Shown one piece after another: positions 22,832 through 34,022 of a DNA stretch of 64,000 nt. The translations under genes were made by a program, and so were the position numbers. The DNA is taken from contig NC_053047.1 in the NCBI RefSeq assembly GCF_003473485.1, positions 3,921,001-3,985,000 on the forward strand, in the 5' to 3' direction. The number at the start of each line of letters is the position of its first letter. The first letter of the stretch is position 1. The notes under the pieces were generated by a model. That model was given only the letters and a program-made list of their open reading frames with translations. It ran no database searches and was not told where the DNA came from. This DNA is from Medicago truncatula. Taxonomy: Eukaryota; Streptophyta; Magnoliopsida; Fabales; Fabaceae.

Positions 22832-25800
22832 ATGATTCTTTCTGCTCTTTTAACTTCTGTTGCAATTAATCTTGGTCTCTGTCTTCTATTTTTCACACTA
22901 TACTCTATATTGAGAAAACAGCCTGGTAATATAAATGTATATGTACCACGCTTCGTTGCTGAAGGAAAGGTTAAAGAAGGTGGTCAATTTAACTTGGAAC
23001 GCCTGTTACCTACTGCTGGTTGGGTGAGAAAGGCATGGGAGCCAACAGAAGACGAATTTTTATCGACTTCAGGCTTAGATGCCTTTGTTTTCATGCGCAT
23101 GTTTGTCTTTAGGTAACGTGAAATTTTTTATTAACTCCATGCTCAAATATACACCATGTTTGTTTGTATATTACTCCATGGTTTCATTCATTGTGATGGA
23201 TGTTCCTGCATTATGTCAAGGACTAAGGTTAGACCAAAATTTATATATTTTTACATATACATTAACTTGCATAGACGATTTCTGCATCATAAGAGGACTT
23301 TTTATATTATACTATTATCAATTCTATATTCAATTTAATTAAATTTTTTCATTTTTTCTAACTTGATTGATATCTAGTTTTTACTGCTTAATTAAATGTC
23401 TAACTTGAAGTGGATTTGAACATTTTCAACATGATATAGCCTATTCATATGTAGAATCTAGCCACCAACTCCTTAAAGTGACACTTCAACTTATATGTGA
23501 TCTATGAAGCACCAACACAAACACGACACTGATAAAATTTAATAAAATAGAAGTGATTGAATGTAATTACATGTGTCAGTGTCGTACACTAAACTCTACT
23601 TCATCTAAAGTGTTGGTGCTACATAGTATCCGATTGATGAGACAGTTATTTGTTTGTGAGAATTTCTATCCACGTTACTTTAAAACATGTATCTGTCTTT
23701 CTATTTTCTGTGACCTGTATTTTGCTTGAAAGGCTCTTATTTGATTAAGCTGACCCCTTTCCTTGTTTTTGCGGGATCTTACAGCTTGAAAGTATTTACT
23801 TTTGGTGCAATTATCGGAATCGTTCTTATTCCAATTAATTATATGGGGAGTCAGCTCACTGACGACTCCGATTTTCAACACAAGTCTTTGGACTCGTTCA
23901 GTATTTCTAATGTTAACAACGGTTCAAACAGGTGAATATTATTTCTAGTGTTAATTTTTTGGTATTATTCATTCATGATGAAGTACAATACTTACATATC
24001 GGAAATATTGACATGTAGATACAATTTTGATTTCAAATTCTTAATGTTTATTTTTCTGAAATTTATGAACTGGTTTCATATGTGAAAATATATTCGTATA
24101 ATAGTTGGGATTGTCTAAGTTATAACATGAAAATTCTGATACCTAGATTTGGCCTTTATCAAGGTTATGGATCCATTTTTCTGCTGCATATGTTTTCACT
24201 GGAGTTGTTTGCTATCTTCTTTATTATGTAAGTTTTACCATTCACGTTTGACTTGTAAACGCCTTCATATTTTTCCTCTTATTTATAAAAGTAGCGATTT
24301 AACTTTTTCTTTAATTTTAATCTCTTTTGTAGGAGTATCGATACATTTCGTCCAAACGAATAGCTTGCTTTTATTCTTCTGAGCCACAACCTCATCACTT
24401 TACCGTGTTGGTCCGTGGTATTCCTATTCCACCTGGAAGCACATGTACCGATGCTGTCCAGCGTTTTTTCTCTGAGTATCACCCTTCCACGTATCTTTCA
24501 CATTCAGTCGTTCGTCGAAGCAGCAAACTTCACAATCTTATTGTAAGCAGTTTTCTGCAGCTCCAATTTACAAGTCTTTTTCCTTGACAGTTGTTTTATT
24601 TTGCTTTGTATCATCATGAATAGGAACAGCTGAGAAATTTATACTTTACCTAAATTCCATTTTTTTTCATCTCTAATATAACTTATGTCATAATTTTTAC
24701 TATTGAAGTTTATTCTTTGAAGACTGATGCAGATAAATTGTACAAAAAGCTTACCAATCTTAAACAAAAAAATGATGCTCCTAAAAGGCAGACGCGTGAA
24801 GGTTGTTGTGGACTCTTTGGGCCTAAAGTTGATACTGTAGATCACTATGAAAGGAGACTTGGGAATATAGAAGATAATGTGAGAATGGAACAGTCCTCAT
24901 TGGCATCAAAGGTAACTGAAATGTCTAAACATTATTAACCTACAATACTTAAATTATATAGCAGGTTTTACGAGGATTGATTTTGTTTAGAACAACACTA
25001 ATTTTCCCTGTTTGGATAAGCAACTTAATTAATCCCTTATAGCATAAGTGCTTATGCATAAGATATTTCTATAACAAATGATAAAATAAAGTCAAATTGT
25101 TTTTATATAAGCTATAAGTTGTTTTCATAAGCTATCCCTGAGAGGTTATGAAAATAAGCTGAAAATAACTTATGGACATATCGTAAGTTGTTTTCACAAG
25201 CTCTTCCAAAGAGTTTCACGTCCGTATGCCAGTAGATGTGCTAATTTTAACTGGATGTCCTTAAATTATACGATGGTTACTAGATTTGGCTTCTGAAAAG
25301 CTGTCGACACAGTACTCTTTCCTACAATAGATGTACTTTTGTATAGTTAGGTTACAATGATGTATAATTCATCCACTTGTTGTGTACTGAATATAAACAT
25401 ATAGGAAGTTCCTGCTGCATTCGTTTCATTTAAAACTCGATTTGGTGCTGCAATAGCTTTACACATTCAAGAAGGTGTCAATCCAACAGAATGGATTACC
25501 GAGGAAGCTCCCGAACCTCATGATGTTTATTGGCCTTTCTTTACCGTTTCATTCCTTAAAAGATGGATCAGCAAGCTGGTAGTTTATGTTGCATATACTA
25601 CTCTCACAGTTCTGTTTTTAATCCCGGTTGCAATAGTACAAGGTCTTACTCATCTTGAACAGTTGGAAACGTTCTTCCCGTTTTTGAAAGGCGTACTGAG
25701 ACTGTAAGTTGTAAATCTTACCCTAATTTCATCTGTGTTAGTAACGCCTTCATGATATCAATTCATGATTTCTGTCCTTGTTTGCAGGTCAGTTGTGAGC

Positions 25801-28164
25801 CAAGTTATAACAGGATACCTTCCAAGTTTGATTCTTCAGTTGTTTCTATCATATGTTCCACCTACTATGATTATGCTTTCATCTTTGCAAGGATACATTT
25901 CATGGAGTCAGATACAAAAAAGTGCATGCACTAAAGTGTTACTGTTTACCATATGGAACATTTTCTTTGCAAATGTACTATCAGGGTCTGCTCTTTATCG
26001 AGTGAACATCTTTCTTGAGCCGAAAAACATCCCAAGAGTATTAGCCGAAGCTGTACCCTCACAGGTGAGAATGAAGTTTCTGAGTCACAATGCTCTCCAA
26101 TATTTTGTAAAAGTACATGAGCCATCATTGGTTTTGTTTCTTAGCTTTACGTCATATTCCACTTTTTATGTGTCTACAAATTTTATCTACTAATTGTATA
26201 GGATTGGGGAGGATCTTTGTAAGGGATGAAGCATTTTATGCTTAATTTGTGAGTTTGAAGGTTGAGAGCGTCCATTTTGAATAGGAGATGCAAATCTATA
26301 TAGTTTATATCCACTTCGCGGGAAGCATCGTTCCTTCAGGTTTTCGGACTTGAGTCTTGTGAATAGAAAAAGTAAGCATTGGGAGAGTTATACCCTTTCG
26401 CTTAAATGGTGCACCAACTCGACTTGCATTTGTTGAAATCCAACATCAGAACGGAAAAACTATTGTTTTTAGTGTGTTTGTTTAATTCTTTTTAGGATAT
26501 CTTGTGTCCTTCTAGTTTAACCTTTACACTTTTACACCCTCCTCTTAAAACTGATTTACACTGACCGTGCATATATTTTAAATCCTTTTTTTAATGTATT
26601 TTACGTATTTGTTGCAGGCATCGTTCTTCATTGCATATGTTGTGACATCTGGATGGACCACAATAGCATCAGAGCTCTTTCGATTATCTACACTTATTTC
26701 CAATTTTTTAAGTAGAACTTTTTGTAAAAACGGCGATGATGATTTTGAGCCCCCGTCAATTCCTTACCACAGCGAAATTCCCAGGATTCGTCTCTTCGGT
26801 CTTCTTGGTGTGACATACTTCTTTCTTGCTCCACTCATACTTCCATTTCTCTTGATTTACTTTTGTTTGGGATACATCATTTTCCGCAACCAGGTTCGCA
26901 AATTGTTCTTTGTTTAGCCTTTTCACCTCCATTTGAATTCCTTTTTCTGTTGTATAATATGCATTACACGATGAAAAATGGTAGGACTGTTGAGTATGGC
27001 TCATACTCACTGATAAGTACGTAGCATCTTCCCATTCAACTTATCTCATTCGTATGTTCGATTATGAGTAGGAGGATTAGAGGTGTGAGGGACAAAACCC
27101 TCGTGGTATGGTTCAACCAAGAGCTTGTAATATGAGCTGTCGTTTTTAACACAGCTTTGTACTATGTAATCCTAAGTGTTACATAACAGAAAACTACAAC
27201 AACCACCCTACTGTCGGAGACGTAGACACAATTAGCCAAACTTTGTGATCAATCATTGTGTTTTTCTGTGCATTTATTTTTCTGTTTTCTTTAGAGTCAG
27301 GTTTGCATTTATTTGTTTATATACCTCAATCATATTGTATTGTATCTTAATTATCTTTTTTGGTGACAGTTTTTGAAAGTTTATGTGCCAAAGTTTGAGA
27401 CTGGAGGAGAGTTTTGGCCTACAGTGCATAACTCCACGATATTTTCATTGATACTAATGCATGTAATAGCCATTGGGATTTTTGGTTTGAAGAAACTTCC
27501 TCTAGCATCAGCATTGACTCTTCCTCTTCCAATTCTCACACTTCTTTTCAACGAGTATTGCCAGAAACGGTTCCGACCTATATTCAAGAATTTTCCAGCT
27601 GAGGTACCTTAATTAGTGGTTCATGACTAATGATGAATTACATTCTCATAATAGCTCTTGTTACTGCTTACTTCCCTGATCTCGCCAATAAGCAAATTTT
27701 TTAACTTCATGCTAGTTAACAACTTTAGTTAAATTCCACTAATATTCTTACTTTTTAGTATAATAAAAAAAAGAGTAATTGTGTTATTCAAATAGTCCTT
27801 CATGGGAACTTGTTTGGTAAAATTAAATGATTATTAGAAAATAAAATTTATATTAACTAAGCACGGTTGGCCCAAGGGTGAGGCCACTAATGCCCTTACA
27901 TTATACTTTACCCTAAGGGCCCGTTACTGAGTAATTATTTAATTGTTTTCTATCTTGTTTTTCAATTAGGTTATTTAATGAATATCTTACTACCTTATGC
28001 AGTGTTTGATTAAGAAGGACAGAGCAGACGAAATCGAGCATAATATGTCTGAATTTTATGATAAAATGGAAAATGCATATAATGATCCAGCTCTAATGCC
28101 AGTCCAATATTCAGAAAGGTTTGATAGTCAAAGATCACCACTTCTTCATAGTTCTCAATTTTAA
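22832..28164 (+). CDS. HYP1: CSC1-like protein HYP1 (OSCA/TMEM63 osmosensitive channel family)
   Basis: Ten coding exons join in frame to 712 aa: 22832-23112, 23785-23931, 24164-24227, 24333-24542, 24723-24911, 25405-25703, 25788-26064, 26618-26893, 27370-27603 and 28003-28164. All introns are GT-AG. The protein starts [20 protein letters not shown] and continues YSILRKQP and [20 protein letters not shown], the N-terminal membrane and linker region of the family. A cytosolic domain (about 200-330) follows with [37 protein letters not shown] and [13 protein letters not shown]. The conserved channel core comes next: [73 protein letters not shown] and [19 protein letters not shown]. It is closest, from memory, to Arabidopsis HYP1. 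OSCA proteins are mechanically or osmotically gated cation channels in plasma or internal membranes. The short C-tail has [20 protein letters not shown]. The last exon and flank are duplicated downstream of RPS1. Confidence 0.95.
23502..23626. mobile_element. 'CTATGAAGCACC' MITE copy in HYP1 intron 1
   Basis: Starts CTATGAAGCACCAACACAAA and ends GTGTTGGTGCTACATAG, an inverted terminal pair. The core (ATGTAATTACATGTGTCAGT) is shared with copies at 30.5, 31.3, 47.0 and 58.8 kb. Confidence 0.75.
25010..25213 (+). repeat. Legume hairpin repeat in HYP1 intron 5
   Basis: The run GTTTGGATAAGCAACTTAAT, CATAAGTGCTTATGCATAAG, ATAAGCTATAAGTTGTTTTC and ATAAGCTGAAAATAACTTAT is rich in self-complementary words. 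It is related to the inverted copy at 22099-22184 in the same gene. Confidence 0.6.
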
Positions 28165-29939
28165 TTCATATTATGAGGCTGGTTGCTACTATGAAAATCA
28201 GCATACCCTCAGTTTGATTTCCCGATTTCCTGTAAAATTTATTTGATTGTTCGTGGCAATGTGTTGTAAATTGTTTGGCCGAGAATTTATGCTTTAATGA
28301 GTATGGAATGGAAGCTTAGCAAAGGTATAACCTTCTCTTTTGCTATTCATAGTGAAAAGAAAGATAAGAACAGATTAAGTCCCAAGTAGATAGTTTGGTT
28401 AGCGAAATAAGGGACACCGAAGGAATTTTTTGTAAGAGGTCTAGGGTTTGAACCCTAAAAAATATAACCATTATTTACTAATAACATTTGTTTATTGAAA
28501 AGTGATTGATAACATTTGTAATGAGAAGATATAGTAGAGTACATACAGAGGCAAAGTTTTGTTTCATGGCAGAACTTGCTAGCATTTTCTAGTACACATT
28601 AACAACTTTGACATTATAGGTAGCTAACAACTTCAATAGCTCAATCAAATTGCCCCTATTTTGAGTTAAAACATTTATCATTTTCTCTAAACGTACATGT
28701 TTCGAAAGCTAACCAACAAATGCTATCGATTGTAGCCCTACGTGGCAACCGACTATTTTTTTTTTTTTTTGACAAAAACAAAACGACATTCATTCAAGCT
28801 GAGAATACATTTCATACAATAACATGATAAATGCCTATAAATAATATGATAAATTCTAAGTCACCGAAATACTCATGCTTCCGGATCTGCAACGTCAACA
28901 CCCAAATCATTGATTGAATATGTAATTGATTGATATGATCTTTCAATAGGAATCAAACAAACATCGCAACATGACGCAAAATCAAATGATGCACAAGACG
29001 ACGAACAACATAACATGACACTTTGATGACGAAATCACAAAATGAAAAACTTGATTAGTGTGAAAACCATTTATTTAAATTGAAAGAAATGAAAAAAAGA
29101 CACAGAGGGGTGATTCTAGGTCAAAAAATGATCTAAAGTCACTCCTCCTCAATAAATAAAGGAGAAAGAAAACTTAGAGAGAAGATGAAGTTTCTCTCAC
29201 TAAAAAGCTTATTTTTCACTTCTTCTATTGCTTCTTTTTCAAATAACATTCGAATATGTTGAGATTGATTATTGAGAGTTTGAGATATATACACTTAACA
29301 TCCACTTTATGTGAAGAATTAGGATTTTTTGCTCCCCACATATTCCACTGAAGGGCAATTTACTCATTATCGACTTTATTCCATTTGCTAAATCCACCAA
29401 CTATCAATTCAACTATAAATATATTTGTAATCCGTGATATTAACCAACTAGAACGACACAAATGTATATAAAATCTTTGTGAGAGAGAAAAGAAAGCCAC
29501 TTTTTTTTTTTGAAGGAGAAAAGAAGCTTGTGATATTATGGTTCACCAGTGTCACATGATATTGACACCCCCAATGTCGCGCAAATGTTACCCATATTAT
29601 TTATAGGAAAATGCTAAGCGCGCATGTTAAGGTACTCTTAATAGAAATTATGTATTGGAAATTGTGCAAATTTATTTCTTAATCTTTTGATAATTTTTTT
29701 TTCTATAAAATAAATTAAATTATTAAAGATATAATTTCTTTTTTGATAAAAAAAAAAAATGAATTTTGACCATATGATTCGAATAAATGAACTAAACTCA
29801 ATTTAATTTTGAACTCAATTTTATCCGAACTCATGTCTAAGAATCCATACTATACTACGATGTGGGGTAAATGATGTATTGGACAGTTTTGCCCTGAATT
29901 TTTTTTCATAATTCCATTTTCAGACATAACCCTATTTCA
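28165..29939. other. Gap between HYP1 and the RPS1 leader
   Basis: 28165-28455 is the HYP1 3' flank, which has a diverged copy at 33.8-34.0 kb. A T run at about 28748-28763 begins a stretch (ACAAAACGACATTCATTCAA and onward) that may be the poly-A end of a reverse-strand retroposon. Another T run is at about 29501. Proximal to the RPS1 leader, the sequence becomes CT-rich. No other gene seen. Confidence 0.4.
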
Positions 29940-30524
29940 CCCTCATTTTCATTCACTTCGTGCACACTCTCTCTGGTACGGCGATTTCCGTCTCCCTCCG
30001 GCGAACGACGGCGGCGATTCTTTCTGCAGGTATCGATCTTGATTTCTCTTTCACTCTTTATGATCTACCGTGATTTCTACTTCTTCTTCGATTTTGTTTT
30101 ACTATTTCATTTCTGCTACTCAATTCAATGCTTGTTGTTTCACAATCCTATTCGTTCATTATTATCAGTGTCTTTGAATTTTCGCTATTCAATATCAATT
30201 ATGTTTCGCTGTTTAAAAATATGAATGAATGTATCATATTGATGAAGAATTTCTTCATTTAGATTCAAATCATATTTGTACTTTTATTTTACTACCGTAT
30301 GAATTATAAAAGTTAAAATACCAAAATTGAAGTTATATGATATGATGTACCTTCAGAGTGTGTTGATATTAGAGTGATTGGCATTGAGATACTTTGAATT
30401 TCTTCAACTTTTTTCCCAAATGCATTGGTGTGACTGTGAATGAATTGGGTTTTTTTTTTGTATAGATTGTTATGCTATGACTGACATTGAGAAATGTTTT
30501 AGTAAGTATGTTTAGTTGTAATCT

Positions 30525-30809
30525 CTGTGGCACCGATACTTCTGATAAGATAAGAATGGTGTCCGATACGTGTTAGTGTTTGCAACGACACCATAGCAGC
30601 ACTCATTATTATATTCTCAGCTATGCCATTTTTTAAAATTATTACCGGTGTCAACATGTCAATATGGTGTCCTGTGTCCATATAAGCGCCTGACACCAAC
30701 ATGATACTGATACATGATTACATTCAATTTTGCCATTTTGAAAAATTATTATTGGTGTTGACGTGTCAGTGTGGTGTTCGGCCTCCTTATTTGTGTCGGT
30801 GCTTCATAG
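30525..30809. mobile_element. 'CTATGAAGCACC' MITE copy (probably compound)
   Basis: Begins CTGTGGCACCGATACTTCTG and ends GTGTCGGTGCTTCATAG. The interior holds two GTGTC..GACAC-rich sections, as if one copy had inserted into or beside another. Confidence 0.6.
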
Positions 30810-31330
30810 GTTGTAATTTCTTTAATAGGTCAATATTGTACAGTATTTTCTCTTTGTATTAAGCCTTTTAATATTGATTTCAAAGTCACTGTGTCATTTC
30901 TTACTGGGTAATAAGGACAAGATTCATGCTTTTGATTTTGCTGACTGGTTGTTCGTTTTGTACTTTCCTTGAACTCAATTAGCTAGCAAAAAAATTTGTG
31001 CGCTTCTGTGTTGGATTCAATGTTTTGTGGATCTGATATACATGCCTCTAGTTAGTTGATCAGCAGGATGCATTGTATCTTATACCAATAGTTCTATATT
31101 AGAATCCTAAATATTCATTTTGGATCCTAAAATTTGAAAAAATGAATTAATTGAATATAATCACATGTGTTTGTGTCGTTTCATGTGTTGGACACCAGAC
31201 ACGTCTTTCATCGGAAGTGTCGGTGCTAGTAAGATTTCAATTTCAATCATATTGAGTTTTTTTTACTACCTTATGGATTATGAAAGCAAAAATACCAAAA
31301 TGGAAGTTATATGATGATGTCTGTGTACCG

Positions 31331-31574
31331 TGTCTCTGCAGCAGTGACACTTCTAGTCGAAGGTGTGTTCGGCACATGTCAGTGTCCAACACAACACTGA
31401 TAGGTGATTACATTCAGTTTTATCATTTCTTAAATTATTACCATATAGATGTGTCAGTGTCCGACACAACACCGATAGGTGATTACAGTCATTTTTGTCA
31501 TTCCTTAAATTATTACCGGTGTAGACGTGTCAGTGTCGTGTCTAGTACCCGTGTATGTGTCAATGCTTCATAGG
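31331..31574. mobile_element. 'CTATGAAGCACC' MITE copy (compound, diverged)
   Basis: Contains GTGACACTTCTAGTCGAAG, CAGTGTCCAACACAACACTG, TAGGTGATTACA twice, and ends GTGTCAATGCTTCATAG. Family membership follows from the terminal word and the GTGTC-rich core. Confidence 0.55.
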
Positions 31575-32089
31575 TGTGAATGAATTGGGCCCATTTTGTT
31601 CTGGATGGTATGTTATGATTGACATTGAGAAATGATTTTATGACCTATGTTCAATTGTAATTTCATTACCGGGTCTATGTTGCATCATATTTTATCTTCA
31701 TGGCAGTAGCCTATTAAGTCTTTTAGTATTGATTTCAAAGTCTCTGTGTTATTGTCATTTCTTATACTAGGTGATAAGGACAAGATTCATGGTTTTGATT
31801 TTGCAGATTGGTTGTTCATTCTGCACTTTCCTTGTACTCAAGTAGCCAGCCAAGAAATTTGTGCGTTTCTGTGGTGGATTCATTGAGTTGTGAATTTGAT
31901 ATGCATGCCTCTAGTTAGTTGGTATGCATGATGTATTGTATCGTGTACCTATAGTTCTATATAAGAATCCCAAATATTCAGGATCTTAATCAAACTGGTA
32001 TAACGATTGTGAAAAGTGATAATTGTAGGATTGTGAATCTGATAGCATTTTCACACCCAAAGGCTTGAACAGAAACATGTTTTTTTTTA

Positions 32090-32368
32090 GGCTAAACTAC
32101 ATTTTTCGCCCCGAGTTTCAAAATGTTGCAATTTTGACCCCTATTAAAAAGAAATGGCAATTTTGGCCCCCTTTTGTCCCAAAATTGCTAAGGGGCCATA
32201 ATCGCAACATTTTGAGAAGATAAGGGGTCAAAAGATCATATTTCCCTTATATTAGGGGGTCAAAAGAGCATATTTCCCTAAACATGGGGGTCACTTTTGA
32301 CATTTTTTTAATAGGGGGCCAAAATCGCAACATTTTGAAACTTAGGGGACGAAAAGTGCAGTTTAGCT
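32090..32368. mobile_element. TIR element in the RPS1 leader intron, Mutator-like MITE family
   Basis: The left arm GGCTAAACTACATTTTTCGC, then CAAAATGTTGCAATTTTG, is mirrored by a right arm CAAAATCGCAACATTTTGAA, then GACGAAAAGTGCAGTTTAGC. It lies between two T runs, so the target duplication cannot be resolved. The same GGGGCCAAAATCGCAAC phrases occur in the element at 55.4 kb. Confidence 0.7.
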
Positions 32369-32824
32369 TTTTTTTTTTTTACTGATTATTGATTCCTTAG
32401 AGCTGGTGGGGTGATTGAGATAAAAGCAATCAGTAGTTTTGAAGTGAATGTTGGTAATTGATATGCTTAGGAAAATTGAAGAGCCACTAGATCCATGGCT
32501 CTCAAGGACATGCCCGCAGTCATGAATCATTGCTCCCTTTAGTTTTTTGGACGGAATTTGGATTTAGTCCACTCCACAGAGTTAAGATTTTAAAATTTCA
32601 TACTTTCTCTGGCAATGTGTTTTAGGTTATGTGTGTATTCTTGTTCTTCATTTTATGGCTTTCTATATAAAAGAAGGGTGACCGCCCCTGGCGTATTTTT
32701 ATTCATTTTGTCATATTATTCCTTTTTTAATTGATAGTATTATTACATTGATTAGGTCCATTCTGTGACGCTGCGGGGTGCTTCTGATCAATAGAACAGG
32801 AAGCAGAGGGAAAAGAAGTTTAAG

Positions 32825-33439
32825 ATGAGCATCTACTTGAGTCGACTGTTTCCTAGATGTAATTCAAGTTCATTCTTATGTAGTGGAAAGGCCTTGCAAT
32901 CTGAAGTTTTGCGCTTAGGGAAAGAAACGTTCTTGGTGGATGCAGGACCTGGGACCCCCAAAAATTGTTTGCGAGATGAGCTTACAGGAGTGCCAATCAA
33001 CCGAGCCACCAGGTTTGAGAATAAGGTGGGATTCTTGGATCGAGCAGCCGGTGAAACACACATCAGAAAGAAGAATTTAGAGAGATTATTCATTGATCTA
33101 GTGGCCGGTGAACCACTGATCAAAGAACGAGCAGCTGCCAGGTTTAATGATATGGCAGGATCCACAGATGTAGTGGCTGGTGAACCGCTTCTTCTTCTTC
33201 CACGAAGATTCAGGCAAGACCGAGCTTGGATGAAACTGAACAAGATTTGGCGAACAAATACAAAGGTAAAAGGCTTTATTATTGATAAAGTCAGAGGAGG
33301 TTATTCAGTAGCCATCGCGGGTTTCATTGCTTATCTTCCATTCCGTTCTCACAGCAAAAGGCAAAGACGGAGGATATCAAATGATCAATTCACCATTGAG
33401 AGCATTAACCCCAAAAATAAGAGTATTATGGTGTTCTAA
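32825..33439 (+). CDS. RPS1: Mitochondrial small-subunit ribosomal protein S1, nuclear-encoded
   Basis: A 204-aa intronless coding region beginning MSIYLSRLFPRCNSSSFLCS, the start I recall for mitochondrion-encoded plant RPS1. It continues with the plant-specific repeats built on VAGEPLI (LDRAAGETHIRKK, IDLVAGEPLIKERAAARFND, TDVVAGEPLLLLPRRFRQ). It ends with one S1-type RNA-binding region (TKVKGFIIDKVRGGYSVAIA, GFIAYLPFR) and FTIESINPKNKSIMVF. The protein is part of the mitochondrial ribosome small subunit. The surroundings (spliced plant genes, MITEs, LTR element) are nuclear, so this is a transferred gene. The frame is open from start to stop, which argues for function. No presequence is added: an in-frame TAG lies 11 codons upstream. 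The N terminus is Arg- and Ser-rich and acid-free for about 25 residues, so it may itself direct import. Its 3' flank passes into a copied HYP1 tail. Confidence 0.92.
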   Translation: MSIYLSRLFPRCNSSSFLCSGKALQSEVLRLGKETFLVDAGPGTPKNCLRDELTGVPINRATRFENKVGFLDRAAGETHIRKKNLERLFIDLVAGEPLIKERAAARFNDMAGSTDVVAGEPLLLLPRRFRQDRAWMKLNKIWRTNTKVKGFIIDKVRGGYSVAIAGFIAYLPFRSHSKRQRRRISNDQFTIESINPKNKSIMVF

Positions 33440-33632
33440 AGGAGGTGGATCAAACAATAACTTGGCGTTCTAATGATTTATAGGTTAATAATTTGTTAGA
33501 CTTGATTGCAGTTATCGTTCCTTTCAGTTTCTTGTTTTTTGTTGATACTGTCATTGTTTTTGGATTGTTGTTATTATTTGGTGTAGTTGTTTAGCAATGA
33601 AAGTCCCTGATTTGTGGAACTCTACTTTCAAA

Positions 33633-34022
33633 AGAGACGGAAAAAGAGGATACTATGTCTGAATTTTATGATAAGATGACAAATGCATATAATGATTCAG
33701 CTCAATGGCAATCAAATAATCAGAAAGATCTGATAGTCACAGATCTTCACCTGCTTCATAGTTCCCAAGTTATAACTATGCAAGGCAATGTGCCTTCAGT
33801 TTGATTTCATGTCAGATTTATTTTATTGTTCCTTGCAATGTGTTGTTGTAAATTGTTTGATTGGGAATTTATGCGTTACTGATTATGGAATTGAACCATA
33901 GTAAATGCATAGCCTTCTCTTTGTGCCTTCATAGTGAAAAGAAGAGATCAAGTCTCAAGGTAGGTAGCTCAGTTGGCGAGATAAAGAACACCAAATGAAT
34001 TTGAAGTAGGAGATCTTAGGTC
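33633..34022 (+). pseudogene. Broken copy of the HYP1 last exon and 3' flank
   Basis: 33652-33760 repeats the end of HYP1: ATGTCTGAATTTTATGATAA, then ATGCATATAATGATTCAGCT (GATCCAGCT in HYP1), CAGAAAG, and CTTCATAGTTC before the stop. Small indels break the frame after the SEFYDKMTNAYNDSA-like stretch. The similarity continues past the stop through GCATACC-like text, TTGATTTC, GCAATGTGTTG..TAAATTGTTTG and TAGCCTTCTCTTT to ATAGTGAAAAGAA, matching about 28040-28455. No earlier HYP1 exon was found upstream. It begins about 195 bp after the RPS1 stop codon, so it may provide RPS1 with transcript-end signals (inference). Confidence 0.88.

Larger units (their letters stand above)
30250..31982. repeat. 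Large imperfect tandem duplication inside the RPS1 leader intron
   Basis: The blocks at about 30250-31115 and 31240-31982 share, in order, TACTACC-TATG-ATTAT, AAATACCAAAAT-GAAGTTAT, a GTGTCGG-type MITE, GAATGAATTGGG, GACATTGAGAAATG, GATAAGGACAAGATTCATG (TAATAAGG in the first copy) and CATGCCTCTAGTTAGTTG. Related but shorter copies occur at about 46.8-47.4 kb and 50.1-50.2 kb. Confidence 0.8.
29940..32824 (+). promoter_or_regulatory. Inferred 5' leader exon and 2.7-kb leader intron of nuclear RPS1
   Basis: 29940-30029 is CT-rich and relatively GC-rich (GATTTCCGTCTCCCTCCGGC, then GAACGACGGCGGCGATTC) and ends TTTCTGCAG followed by GTATCGATCT, a strong donor at 30030. A good acceptor (TTACATTGATTAG) ends at 32755, leaving a 69-nt second leader exon before the ATG. 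That leader contains an in-frame TAG at 32792-32794, so the spliced message would not extend the RPS1 N terminus. The intron is filled by duplicated blocks, MITE copies and a TIR element. Splicing is inferred, not shown. Confidence 0.55.

Noticed and set aside
32833-33243. 136-codon open frame on the - strand
   Set aside because: Antisense of RPS1, without any family resemblance.
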